Shown here: positions 33,294-40,606 of the stretch, piece by piece
Position numbering within the stretch: position 1 is the stretch's first letter
Layout of the letters: each line of letters opens with the position of its first letter
Position numbers and translations under genes: made by a program
Virus record (IMG/VR): IMGVR_UViG_3300025771_002941
Coordinates: 1 to 47,961 of that record
Strand: one strand, 5' to 3'
Length of the DNA stretch: 47,961 nucleotides
From: a virus
The notes under the pieces: model-generated
The model's input: the letters and a program-made list of their open reading frames with translations, nothing else
What the model was told of the DNA's origin: nothing
Databases searched by the model: none

Positions 33294-33322
33294 TTGACAA
33301 ACAATCTTAGAGATAGTATTAT
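33294..33322 (+). promoter_or_regulatory. Strong sigma70-type promoter
   Basis: TTGACA (33294-33299), 17 bases, TATTAT (33317-33322): 11 of 12 match. Predicted start near 33330 gives a leader of about 45 nt with an AGGAGA Shine-Dalgarno before the ATG at 33375. Confidence 0.75.
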
Positions 33323-33374
33323 ATAAAAGTGAATGTAAGGAAATGGTCTTTACATAGTCAACTAGGAGAAAATA

Positions 33375-33632
33375 ATGACAAACACAATTCAATCAAAGGT
33401 GCTTTCAGCACTAACTGAAGGTCAAGAATTGACTTCAAAGCAAATCAAAGCACGTTTTGGTGCTGGTAACCCTGCGGCAGTGATTCAAGCACTACGCTTT
33501 TCAGGTTACTCAATTTACCTAAACACACACAAGGATACAAAGGGTAGAACTACTCAAAAGTATCGTTTAGGTACTCCAAGCCGTAGAGTAATTGCGGCAG
33601 GTTACAAAGCACTTGCTTCAAAAGTAGCCTAA
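33375..33632 (+). CDS. Small winged-helix-like DNA-binding protein (85 residues)
   Basis: The sequence reads as helix (residues 3-14), helix (SKQIKARFG, 21-29), helix (NPAAVIQALRFSG, 32-44), then a beta wing (YSIYLN and RTTQKYRLG) and a basic tail. This is the order of a winged helix-turn-helix, with the third helix as recognition helix. It probably binds host or phage DNA as a regulator. A strong promoter and a terminator make it a one-gene unit with likely high early expression. No closer family is recognised. Confidence 0.65.
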   Translation: MTNTIQSKVLSALTEGQELTSKQIKARFGAGNPAAVIQALRFSGYSIYLNTHKDTKGRTTQKYRLGTPSRRVIAAGYKALASKVA

Positions 33633-33647
33633 TTACACACAACGATT

Positions 33648-33668
33648 AGACCCCTTCGGGGGTCTTTT
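33648..33668 (+). terminator. Rho-independent terminator with UUCG loop
   Basis: Stem AGACCCC / GGGGTCT around a TTCG loop, followed by four Ts. It closes the winged-helix gene's unit 15 bases after its stop. Confidence 0.9.
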
Positions 33669-33689
33669 CACTTTTCTAAAGGATGCACA

Positions 33690-33923
33690 ATGTCACAATA
33701 TAAAACTCAACTTCCAGAAAAAATTACGGTGCATTGCACAGATACAGATCGATCTGCAGAAGCATATTTGGATAGATATGTGGAAGGAAAATATATGGAC
33801 ATTATCCTTAATACAGTGCGTTTAAAATTGGTTAAAGAAGGCAAAGTCTATGTTGGTCATATGGCAGGTCTTGAATTTACCGCACGTGACCCCGATCTAG
33901 TACATATCAAACAGGGGCGTTAA
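33690..33923 (+). CDS. Small unknown protein (77 residues)
   Basis: A compact alpha/beta protein (helix at about 20-33, then strands KLVKEGKVYVGHMAG) with no cysteine motif; a single His/Cys pair lies near residue 15. It is preceded by AAAGGA. It lies between a terminator and a late-type box. No family recognised. Confidence 0.55.
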   Translation: MSQYKTQLPEKITVHCTDTDRSAEAYLDRYVEGKYMDIILNTVRLKLVKEGKVYVGHMAGLEFTARDPDLVHIKQGR

Positions 33924-33937
33924 AAGGTTAATCTATA

Positions 33938-33944
33938 ATAAATA
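33938..33944 (+). promoter_or_regulatory. T4-late-like promoter box with leader
   Basis: TATAATAAATACTCGCATA then AGGAG; nearly identical to the box at 26054. Predicted +1 near 33950, leader 15 nt. It heads the block of seven proteins with a shared N-terminal signature. Confidence 0.6.
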
Positions 33945-33964
33945 CTCGCATAGGAGAGTTTATT

Positions 33965-35095
33965 ATGGATTTTAGAGAACTTATTAACAAAATTGATTCA
34001 ATCAATTCTGAGGCCAAAAAAGAGCCAGAAAGGCTTGCATTTGCTGACGCTATTAATCATGTAGAAGGTATAGTGTTTACACCACCAACATCGAGTGGTA
34101 TTAAGCAAAGCAGTGCTAACAACAGAGATTTTAAAGGTCAAGATATCAATGATCCTAAGGTAAAACTTGCCTTATTCCAAGCAGAATTAAAAACTTCTCC
34201 AGCAAGATTGCTAGGTGAAATTGCTTCACGCATTAAACCATCAAGTGATGCCCAAATGGACCTAAGTGGTCACATTGGTGCTATGTCAGATAAAATCGCA
34301 AATGGCACAGGCATGCTAAGTGCTCTAAACAACGAAGAAAAAGAACTTGCTATTGCTGTTATCAAAAAAGCATTAAGAGGCATGACACTTGAAAGAGATC
34401 CAGATCAATCAGAATACAAAGACGATGAAGACGACAGCATGGAAAGTTCTCTTCCATGGAAAAAATACGAAACAACTGAAATCCAAGATGACAAAGTTGA
34501 AGAAGGTGATAACATCTATCACTCATGTGTAAAATCATTCAAGCATGAAAAGTTTGGTGAAGGCACAGTACTACACGGCGAGCATACACTGAGCGAGTCA
34601 GGCGAAGTATCACACTACGATGCTAAATTTGTAAGAGAAGATGGTTCACAATTTATTGTTAGAAACATTCCAGTTGCTAACATGAAAGAGTGTGTTGTTG
34701 TAGAACACGGTCATCCAAAGAAAAAGAAAAAAGTTAAAGAAGAAGAGTCAGTTGAACAAGAAGATTGGTTTCAAGGACAAACAGCAGTTACATTAAGCGG
34801 TGATGAGTTTTATGAAACATTTGGTTGGATTGGCGAAAACGATGAAAACATCGAAGAAGCAGAATACCAAGGACGCACAGTAAAACTAAACAAGCCAATG
34901 CGTGGTGATGTTAAGAAGTTTAAAGTATACGTAAAAAATCCAAAAGGTAACGTTGTTAAAGTTAACTTTGGCGATCCTGACATGAAGATTAAAAAATCAA
35001 TTCCTGCTAGACGCAAAAGTTTCCGTGCTAGACATAATTGTGACACTCCAGGTCCAAAGACAAAAGCACGTTATTGGTCTTGTAAAAAGTGGTAA
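33965..35095 (+). CDS. Putative internal head protein with basic Cys/Trp tail (376 residues)
   Basis: The N-terminus MDFREL fits the signature of the next six genes. Residues 1-140 are helical. An acidic patch at about 140-175, a beta domain at 175-245, a Lys run (PKKKKKVKEE) near 245, and a C-terminal basic domain (about 300-376) follow. The tail ends in CDTPGPKTKARYWSCKKW, a Cys/Arg/Trp motif that also appears in varied form in the gene at 37486. It begins an apparent late operon. I suggest, as inference, a head-internal protein; no enzyme motif is seen. Confidence 0.6.
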   Translation: MDFRELINKIDSINSEAKKEPERLAFADAINHVEGIVFTPPTSSGIKQSSANNRDFKGQDINDPKVKLALFQAELKTSPARLLGEIASRIKPSSDAQMDLSGHIGAMSDKIANGTGMLSALNNEEKELAIAVIKKALRGMTLERDPDQSEYKDDEDDSMESSLPWKKYETTEIQDDKVEEGDNIYHSCVKSFKHEKFGEGTVLHGEHTLSESGEVSHYDAKFVREDGSQFIVRNIPVANMKECVVVEHGHPKKKKKVKEEESVEQEDWFQGQTAVTLSGDEFYETFGWIGENDENIEEAEYQGRTVKLNKPMRGDVKKFKVYVKNPKGNVVKVNFGDPDMKIKKSIPARRKSFRARHNCDTPGPKTKARYWSCKKW

Positions 35096-35101
35096 AATAT
35101 A

Positions 35102-35461
35102 ATGTTATTAAAAGAACTGTTTACATATGATGATGAAAATAACACGCCAAAATATGATCTAATAGATGATATTACGTTTTTCATTGACAACGACGATACC
35201 CTTCATAAAGAATACTTTCTACCAGCAGTACACGAATTAAAACGTAAAAAAGTTATCGATCGAAACAGTATCGATGAAATTGCTCCGGCATTTAAAAGTC
35301 TTGTAAAAAGAGGGTTTGAAATGTATAATGAAAAATACAAACCAACAGGAAAGACTGAACAAGTGTTTACGGAAAAATTATTATTAAGTATTGCTAGAAA
35401 ACTAGCAGAAAAACATTTAGATTACATCAAGTCTGGCCATTACGATCCTAAGGAGGCTTAA
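35102..35461 (+). CDS. Small protein with capsid-targeting-like N-terminus (119 residues)
   Basis: It starts MLLKELFTYDDE, which resembles the N-terminus of T4 Alt (MELITELFDED), an internal head protein. The rest is helical and charged, with no catalytic motif. Six bases separate it from the upstream gene, and the next ATG follows its stop directly. Likely part of the same late unit; packaging is inferred from the N-terminus only. Confidence 0.55.
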   Translation: MLLKELFTYDDENNTPKYDLIDDITFFIDNDDTLHKEYFLPAVHELKRKKVIDRNSIDEIAPAFKSLVKRGFEMYNEKYKPTGKTEQVFTEKLLLSIARKLAEKHLDYIKSGHYDPKEA

Positions 35462-36319
35462 ATGCTACTTAACGAACTGCTAGAAGCACAACCTAAAAAG
35501 ACGGCAGTTGTTGCTTGGGGCAGAATGAACCCTCCAACCATAGGACACCAAAAAGTTGTTGATACTGTAAAGCAGTACGCACAAAAGTTTTTAGGCGATC
35601 CTATTTTATTTTTAAGTAAATCACAAAAGCCTAAAACAGATCCTCTTTCATTTGCAGAAAAAGTTCACTTTGCTGGAGAAATGTTTAGTATCAAAATAGA
35701 TAGAAACACTTCTGTAAAAACAATTATTCAAATGTTTCAGCAACTACAAGGACAAGGATATGATAATGTAATTCTTGTTGCTGGCAGTGACAGGGTTCAA
35801 CAGTATCAAGATTTAATTGACAAATACAATAATAAACCAGATACCAAAGGCGAAATACCTTTTAAATTTGCTAACGCAAAAGTTGTAAGCAGTGGTGTGC
35901 GTGATCCTGATGAAGAAGGTGTTGCAGGCATGAGTGCTAGTAAACTCAGAGCATTTGCCGCTGATGGTGACTTTGAAAGTTTTAAACAAGGTGTTTCTGG
36001 TAACGAAACATTAGCAAAACAGATGTATAATAGAGTACGTCAAGGTATGGGGTTAGAAGTAACTGAAGTTTTTGGTTTTGCTACACGCAACGTACCACGC
36101 ACAACAATTAAAAAGAAATCTCTACCACAAGAATTAAGTGTTGCAGATAAAGTTAAAGCAAGAAGAGCCGCGGCGGCAAAAGGCGATAAAGATGCATTCA
36201 CAAACAAGTTTAAAAAAGAAGAAGCCGCAGGTGTTGGCATTATAACAAAACAAAATACAACCAAAGATGTTAACAAAGGCACATTGCGTAAAATGTTAAA
36301 AGGTTTTAAACTTATATAA
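35462..36319 (+). CDS. Nucleotidyltransferase (NMNAT/cytidylyltransferase-like) with basic tail
   Basis: The nucleotidyltransferase fold is marked by AWGRMNPPTIGH near residues 18-29 (the (H/T)xGH nucleotide-binding motif), an ILVAGSDRVQQY segment, and MSASKLR near residue 159 (ISSTxxR type). Such enzymes attach a nucleotide to a phosphorylated small molecule, for example NMN to NAD. The N-terminus MLLNELLEAQ matches the T4 gp22 head-scaffold propeptide style (LIAE-AQ), with possible cleavage after Glu8. The C-terminal 85 residues are a basic extension absent from typical NMNATs. It may be packaged and injected; substrate unknown. Confidence 0.75.
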   Translation: MLLNELLEAQPKKTAVVAWGRMNPPTIGHQKVVDTVKQYAQKFLGDPILFLSKSQKPKTDPLSFAEKVHFAGEMFSIKIDRNTSVKTIIQMFQQLQGQGYDNVILVAGSDRVQQYQDLIDKYNNKPDTKGEIPFKFANAKVVSSGVRDPDEEGVAGMSASKLRAFAADGDFESFKQGVSGNETLAKQMYNRVRQGMGLEVTEVFGFATRNVPRTTIKKKSLPQELSVADKVKARRAAAAKGDKDAFTNKFKKEEAAGVGIITKQNTTKDVNKGTLRKMLKGFKLI

Positions 36320-36531
36320 TGACGTTGGATGAACTAAAAAAATTAGCAGGTGTTAATGTAATTCGAAATGATAACGAACAGTCATTGGAAAATATTTCAC
36401 ATACAGCACAGGCACTAAAAGATAGAGAACGTAAACTTGGAATCAAACCTGGGGATCCAGAATGGTTTAAACTTTGGTTTAGTAGACCTTACATGACAGG
36501 TCCTGTGCAGTTTAGAGGACGCAAGAAATGA
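36319..36531 (+). CDS. Small basic protein (70 residues)
   Basis: It begins MTLDELKKLAG, in line with the block signature, has a helical middle and an Arg/Phe/Lys-rich end (VQFRGRKK). Start and stop overlap both neighbours by one to four bases. No domain recognised. The signature and co-translation suggest it travels with its neighbours. Confidence 0.55.
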   Translation: MTLDELKKLAGVNVIRNDNEQSLENISHTAQALKDRERKLGIKPGDPEWFKLWFSRPYMTGPVQFRGRKK

Positions 36532-37484
36532 GACTATACGAATTCGAAAGCAAAGTAAAATCAGAAGTATACATCGACATGGATGGTGTTCTTGTTGATT
36601 TTTTTGACGCTTGGGCGAAATTAATGGGCGAAAAAAGTTTTCGTGATATCAAAGATATTAACAAAGGCCTACAAGCAATTCGTGACACAGATGATTTTTG
36701 GTTAAAACTAAAACCTACTCCTAATGCTGGAAAACTATTGGCTTTGGTACGTAAACTTAAAGGTAGTTACACTATCCTAAGTTCACCTTTGGCTGACGAT
36801 CCTAGATCCGAACCACACAAGAGAATGTGGGTTGAAAAGTATCTCAAACAGTTTCCACCTAAGAAAGTAATCATCACCGGAAACAAAGCCAAGTATGCAC
36901 AGCAAAGTGATGGTACTCCGAACATTCTTATCGACGACTTTGGTCAAAACATTGACAAATGGAATGCCGCAGGAGGCATTGGAGTCAAACATAAAGATCA
37001 CAAGTTTGAAAGAACGCTACAAAGTCTAATGCAACATTTAAGCAAAGACGAAAAAGTTAAAGAAGATCAACTAAACGAAATTGCATGGGTTATTCCTGCT
37101 ATTGTTGGTGCATTAAGATTAGGTGCACCTATTATAAAAAAATTAATAACTTCAAAAGGTGCTAAACAAGTTGCTAAAACAGTTGCCAGAGGTGCCGGAA
37201 AAGGTACAGAGATTGTGGTAAAAAACCCAGGTAAGGCTTTGCTCGGATATGGTGCTTACGAAACTTTCAAAACATTAGAAGCATTTATGGAATGGTTAGA
37301 ACAATTAGACATTGTTGGACTAGCCAAAGAAATTGCTTTAGCACTCGGCAAAGTTGTTGTTAAGTATGGTATTCCTATTGCGGTTGTTATTGCTGTGTTG
37401 TTAGGAGGTTGGAAGTTAATTAAAACTCTTACCGGTACTGACGATCAACCGGAATCGCCGGAGGCGGGTCAAAGAGCATTTTAA
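36528..37484 (+). CDS. HAD phosphatase fused to a membrane-active C-terminal region
   Basis: Residues 14-170 form a HAD 5'-nucleotidase-like domain: DMDGVLVDF starts at Asp17 (Asp17 and Asp19 catalytic), ILSSP is motif II, and LIDDFGQN is motif IV. Residues 185-318 are unlike any HAD: two hydrophobic segments (185-207 and about 277-300) flank a basic amphipathic part (KGAKQVAKTVARGAGKG). The junction contains QLNE (181-184), an L-x-E site like T4 prohead protease cleavage sites, directly before the hydrophobic part. The N-terminus MRLYEFESK fits the block signature. It may be a packaged enzyme fused to a membrane-active peptide that could be released by processing. Confidence 0.75.
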   Translation: MRLYEFESKVKSEVYIDMDGVLVDFFDAWAKLMGEKSFRDIKDINKGLQAIRDTDDFWLKLKPTPNAGKLLALVRKLKGSYTILSSPLADDPRSEPHKRMWVEKYLKQFPPKKVIITGNKAKYAQQSDGTPNILIDDFGQNIDKWNAAGGIGVKHKDHKFERTLQSLMQHLSKDEKVKEDQLNEIAWVIPAIVGALRLGAPIIKKLITSKGAKQVAKTVARGAGKGTEIVVKNPGKALLGYGAYETFKTLEAFMEWLEQLDIVGLAKEIALALGKVVVKYGIPIAVVIAVLLGGWKLIKTLTGTDDQPESPEAGQRAF

Positions 37485-37485
37485 T

Positions 37486-38139
37486 ATGAGAGCAGTAGAA
37501 TTTCTTACAGAGAAATGGAGCAACAAATATAAACGCTCAATTAACTGCAACAATCCAAAAGGGTTTAGTCAGAAGGCGCATTGTGCTGGACGTAAGAAGA
37601 ATGAAGGTGCAGAAATTACTATGTGGACCAATCCTGAGTATCAAGGTGCTGACGTTGACGACAAATATTATAAAAAACAACCTGCGAAACTAATAGACGT
37701 ATCTAAACTTACACCTTTTGAGCCTGCTGACAAAATGGATGATGGGATCAGTGCCGCTAATATGGGTAAACTAGTAACAGCAATACAGGCAGGTGAAAAA
37801 ATTAATCCCGTTGTTATTACAAAACACCAAGGTAAATGGTTAATCATTGACGGGCATCATAGATACTTTGCACACCTAAAAGCAGGTGCAGATAAGATAC
37901 GTGTAGTAATCGCTGATCCAAAAGATTTAACTTGGCGTGATGATGTTCCAGAAAGTGTACAAGAAAACTTTGCTGATGGTAAAGTAAAAGGCAAAAGTAG
38001 ACCTGGGCGTGTCAAACGTGCAGGTGCTAGTTGTAAAGGATCTGTTACAGATCTGCGTAAACGTGCTAAAAATGCTAGTGGTGAGAAGGCTAAAATGTAT
38101 CATTGGTGCGCCAACATGAAAAGCGGTAGGAATAAATAA
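37486..38139 (+). CDS. ParB/Srx-like protein with basic, cysteine-bearing ends
   Basis: The central domain (about residues 65-150) has the ParB/sulfiredoxin core: INPVVITKHQGKWLIIDGHHRYFAHLKAG, whose GHHR part is the nucleotide-binding and catalytic motif. ParB-fold phage proteins may be nucleases or CTPases. The N-terminus MRAVEFLTEKW fits the block signature, with a possible L-T-E cleavage. It is followed by INCNNPKGFSQKAHCAGRK, a basic two-Cys motif. The C-terminus repeats a Cys/Arg/Lys-rich tail ending in MYHWCANMKSGR. The last stop overlaps a late-type box. Confidence 0.7.
   Translation: MRAVEFLTEKWSNKYKRSINCNNPKGFSQKAHCAGRKKNEGAEITMWTNPEYQGADVDDKYYKKQPAKLIDVSKLTPFEPADKMDDGISAANMGKLVTAIQAGEKINPVVITKHQGKWLIIDGHHRYFAHLKAGADKIRVVIADPKDLTWRDDVPESVQENFADGKVKGKSRPGRVKRAGASCKGSVTDLRKRAKNASGEKAKMYHWCANMKSGRNK
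38132..38138 (+). promoter_or_regulatory. T4-late-like promoter box, leaderless geometry
   Basis: AATAAATAA overlaps the stop of the ParB-like gene; the box ends five bases before the ATG at 38144, with no Shine-Dalgarno. Same geometry as at 1302, 2908 and 31380. Confidence 0.55.
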
Positions 38140-38143
38140 CATT

Positions 38144-39028
38144 ATGCGTATTAAAGATTTAGCAGAAGCAAAAAAACAAGAGCCAATTAAGGCACGTGAT
38201 CCTAACTGGCGTGATATGGAAGCATTGCGTAAAAGCGGTGCGGCAGGTTCACATGGTGATAAAACCAAGACCATTCCACGCAAAGAAAAATACAAAAAGA
38301 TTTCAATGGAAGATCAGTTTCAACAATACATGGAAGCAGACCCGGACACACTGGGTAAAATGAATGATAAAATGCGTGATGTTTTATCTAAAGTTGACAC
38401 TGATGACAAAGCACAAGCACAAGCGGCCAAAGACAAAGCAGAAGCCGATCGTCAAGCAAAAGCAAAAGAATTAGGTCCACAAGCAATGGACGATTATATT
38501 ACCAAACTTAAAAGACATGATTGGTCATATGATTACAGCGATGATCATAGTGTTTGGCAAAGAGGTGTTGCTGAAAGAGACGCAATTAGAAATTTACAAA
38601 AAGTTATTGACCCGGATTTTGAAGTGTACAACAAATATGCTCCAGATGGTTACAAAGTTAAGGTAAACAGAGAGTCAACACAAGAACAAGCATCAAAAAA
38701 ACAAATTGATAAGTTTCATAAAAAATTAGATAAACTGGTTCACAAGTCTTTTGGACATTCGTCGGACGAAAAGAAAAAAGAATCAAGTGACATTTTTAAA
38801 GCACTACAAACAATTGACGAAACAGCAACAGCAGGTTCTACAAGTGCAGGAAATATAGCAACAGTGGTAAGTCCGCATATTGCTATAGGTGATAAAAAGA
38901 CACGTAAAAAATATGGACTTATGGGAGGATTACCAAATCCACCAAAAGCCAAAGCACAAAAACCAACAGACAATGCACTGGACATGAAGGGTACTTCTAT
39001 TTTCGGTGGTACCTTAAAAAGGAGTTAA
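38144..39028 (+). CDS. Putative internal head protein (294 residues)
   Basis: The N-terminus MRIKDLAEAKKQ resembles the T4 IPIII targeting peptide (MKTYQEF-IAE-A type); cleavage after Glu8 would be the (L/I)-x-E rule. The body is a charged, Ala/Lys/Asp-rich helical protein. Near residue 225 a second possible site, I-D-E followed by TATAGSTSAGNIATVV, precedes a Gly/Pro-rich tail, a type of C-terminus seen in marine phage structural proteins. No enzyme motif. Late-type control and the signature suggest a head-internal or scaffold role. Confidence 0.6.
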   Translation: MRIKDLAEAKKQEPIKARDPNWRDMEALRKSGAAGSHGDKTKTIPRKEKYKKISMEDQFQQYMEADPDTLGKMNDKMRDVLSKVDTDDKAQAQAAKDKAEADRQAKAKELGPQAMDDYITKLKRHDWSYDYSDDHSVWQRGVAERDAIRNLQKVIDPDFEVYNKYAPDGYKVKVNRESTQEQASKKQIDKFHKKLDKLVHKSFGHSSDEKKKESSDIFKALQTIDETATAGSTSAGNIATVVSPHIAIGDKKTRKKYGLMGGLPNPPKAKAQKPTDNALDMKGTSIFGGTLKRS

Positions 39029-39029
39029 T

Positions 39030-39482
39030 ATGATTAAAGAAGACAAATATGATGAACCAGCAAGCAGTTACGAAGCAGAAATGCTGGACAATCAAATTGC
39101 TTTTATCAAATATGCCGCTGACGAAATTAAAGATCACGTACACAAAGGTGGCGTGTTTCCAGAATGGTTCCAGAACAAATTTAGTGGTGTACACGAACAA
39201 TTAAAAACACTTCACGCATACATGGAAGGTGAGCGTCAACAAGAAGCAGAACGCAAACGCATGATGAGCATGAAGGATATGAAAGATGATTATTTTGAAT
39301 CACTAGAACAAAAACTTAACGAGTCTAAAGATATTTGCAAAGAATGTGGTAAACCAAGTTATACTACATTGCCTGAAGAAAAGCAAAAAGGTGTTGACGG
39401 TAAAGTATGCTGGAAAGGCTACAAGCGTATGGGCACTAAAAAGAAAAACGGAAAAACAGTTGATAACTGTGTCAAAATGTAA
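39030..39482 (+). CDS. Unknown protein with a two-Cys basic C-terminus (150 residues)
   Basis: The N-terminal 90 residues are helical and acidic. The C-terminal 50 carry CKECG and a later C-x(24)-C arrangement ending in Lys-rich KKKNGKTVDNCVKM, which looks like a small zinc site. It does not share the N-terminal signature of the seven upstream genes, although it follows after one base with its own AAGGAG. Function unknown. Confidence 0.55.
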   Translation: MIKEDKYDEPASSYEAEMLDNQIAFIKYAADEIKDHVHKGGVFPEWFQNKFSGVHEQLKTLHAYMEGERQQEAERKRMMSMKDMKDDYFESLEQKLNESKDICKECGKPSYTTLPEEKQKGVDGKVCWKGYKRMGTKKKNGKTVDNCVKM

Positions 39483-39492
39483 GGAGTAGACC

Positions 39493-39885
39493 ATGGCAAT
39501 CTTAAGTAACATAAACCCAAATAGACCGCAAAGAGGCAAAAGGTCTGTGAGATTATCAGGAGAAGCGTCTCCGCAAGAAATACCTCTAACTGCTGGCACG
39601 GTGGTATTGATTGCCAACGGCTCTGGAACAACCTTTACATTGGCTAATGGTCAAGAAGGACAGATGATGGCCTTTGTGGCAAGTTCAGATGGTGCAGGCA
39701 ACATAAACGATATTAGAGTAAATTGTAGAGCAAGATACGCATTTGACAACAGCGGCGTAAGAATCACAGGTGCCAGTAGCACGGCAGAATGGGCACCATT
39801 CAATGTTACACAAGAACATTCAATGGCTTGGGCAGTATTCACAGAAGGCGAATGGTGTTGGAGTCAAGGCACCAACGAAGAATAA
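39493..39885 (+). CDS. Beta-rich virion-like protein (130 residues)
   Basis: Gly/Ala/Thr-rich, with alternating strands over almost the whole length and a basic N-terminal arm (NPNRPQRGKRSVR). It looks like a jelly-roll-type decoration or tail protein; similar composition is seen in the protein at 31392. It has a clear AAGGAG ribosome site. No family is recognised. Confidence 0.55.
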   Translation: MAILSNINPNRPQRGKRSVRLSGEASPQEIPLTAGTVVLIANGSGTTFTLANGQEGQMMAFVASSDGAGNINDIRVNCRARYAFDNSGVRITGASSTAEWAPFNVTQEHSMAWAVFTEGEWCWSQGTNEE

Positions 39886-39895
39886 GGAATAGGCA

Positions 39896-40486
39896 ATGGC
39901 AGACTTACAAAAAATACTAAACACTTTTTCAAAACTAGGTATTGAAAATAAAGGTCTGGTTCCAGATAATCCTATGCAACAAAGTAGTGCTTTAAAAGAA
40001 CAATACGGAAATAATAACACAACAGATCCAAATGCACATGCACGTATGGTAGCAGAAAGCATTAAAGGAAAACATATTCCTGGTGTAAGTGATACTAGTG
40101 CAAGTGATATGGCCGCACTAGCAGGTATAGGTAAACCAACACAACGTCCGCAACCAGCAAATCCAAATCCTAATATATCAATAGCACCTACACAAACCGT
40201 GGACAAATGGGCAGAAGTTGATTCTAGATTAAACAACATTGAAACTAAACTTAACACTATTTTTGAAAGTATTCAAAAACTAACAGAAATTAGCGATGAA
40301 GATTATCGTGCTAAACGTAAAGCACTACAGGATATTCAAGCAGATCCTAACACAAACAAGGATCCTGAATTGAAAAAAGAACTAATGCGTCGAAAAGCAC
40401 AATTAGAAAAAGAACGCAAAGAAACAACCAAAGAATCACTTGAAAGAGGATTTGCCAGTTTTTTAAAAGAGTTGGAGGGTAAGTAA
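39896..40486 (+). CDS. Coiled-coil unknown protein (196 residues)
   Basis: An N-terminal helix precedes a Pro/Asn/Thr-rich linker (about 75-105). The C-terminal half is a long coiled coil: residues 108-130 and 138-190 show heptad-like spacing and many Lys/Glu. It could be an assembly chaperone, a scaffold or a tail protein. Its stop is followed directly by the ATG of the cysteine-rich peptide. No family recognised. Confidence 0.55.
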   Translation: MADLQKILNTFSKLGIENKGLVPDNPMQQSSALKEQYGNNNTTDPNAHARMVAESIKGKHIPGVSDTSASDMAALAGIGKPTQRPQPANPNPNISIAPTQTVDKWAEVDSRLNNIETKLNTIFESIQKLTEISDEDYRAKRKALQDIQADPNTNKDPELKKELMRRKAQLEKERKETTKESLERGFASFLKELEGK

Positions 40487-40606
40487 ATGACTGAATGTAA
40501 ATGCGAAAATTGCGGATGCAATCATCACTGCGGTAAAGAGTGTGAAAAGTGTGCTAATGATGTTTGCACAACTTGTAAATGCGAACACTGCAAAGATGAA
40601 AATTAA
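40487..40606 (+). CDS. Cysteine-rich metallothionein-like peptide (39 residues)
   Basis: Eleven cysteines and three histidines lie in 39 residues, in CxC, CxxC and CxxxC spacing (CKCENCGC, HHCGKECEKC, CTTCKCEHC). With no hydrophobic core, it must fold around metal ions, as bacterial metallothioneins do. The gene has a GGAGG Shine-Dalgarno and starts right at the previous stop, so it is not a chance frame. It could buffer Zn, Cu or Cd, or protect against oxidants together with SodC. It might instead be a compact zinc-finger pair. No exact family match. Confidence 0.65.
   Translation: MTECKCENCGCNHHCGKECEKCANDVCTTCKCEHCKDEN

Noticed and set aside
40542-40595. Earlier start for the 53-residue basic protein
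   Set aside because: The extra part lies entirely within the cysteine-rich gene, and the ATG at 40596 gives normal small overlap.
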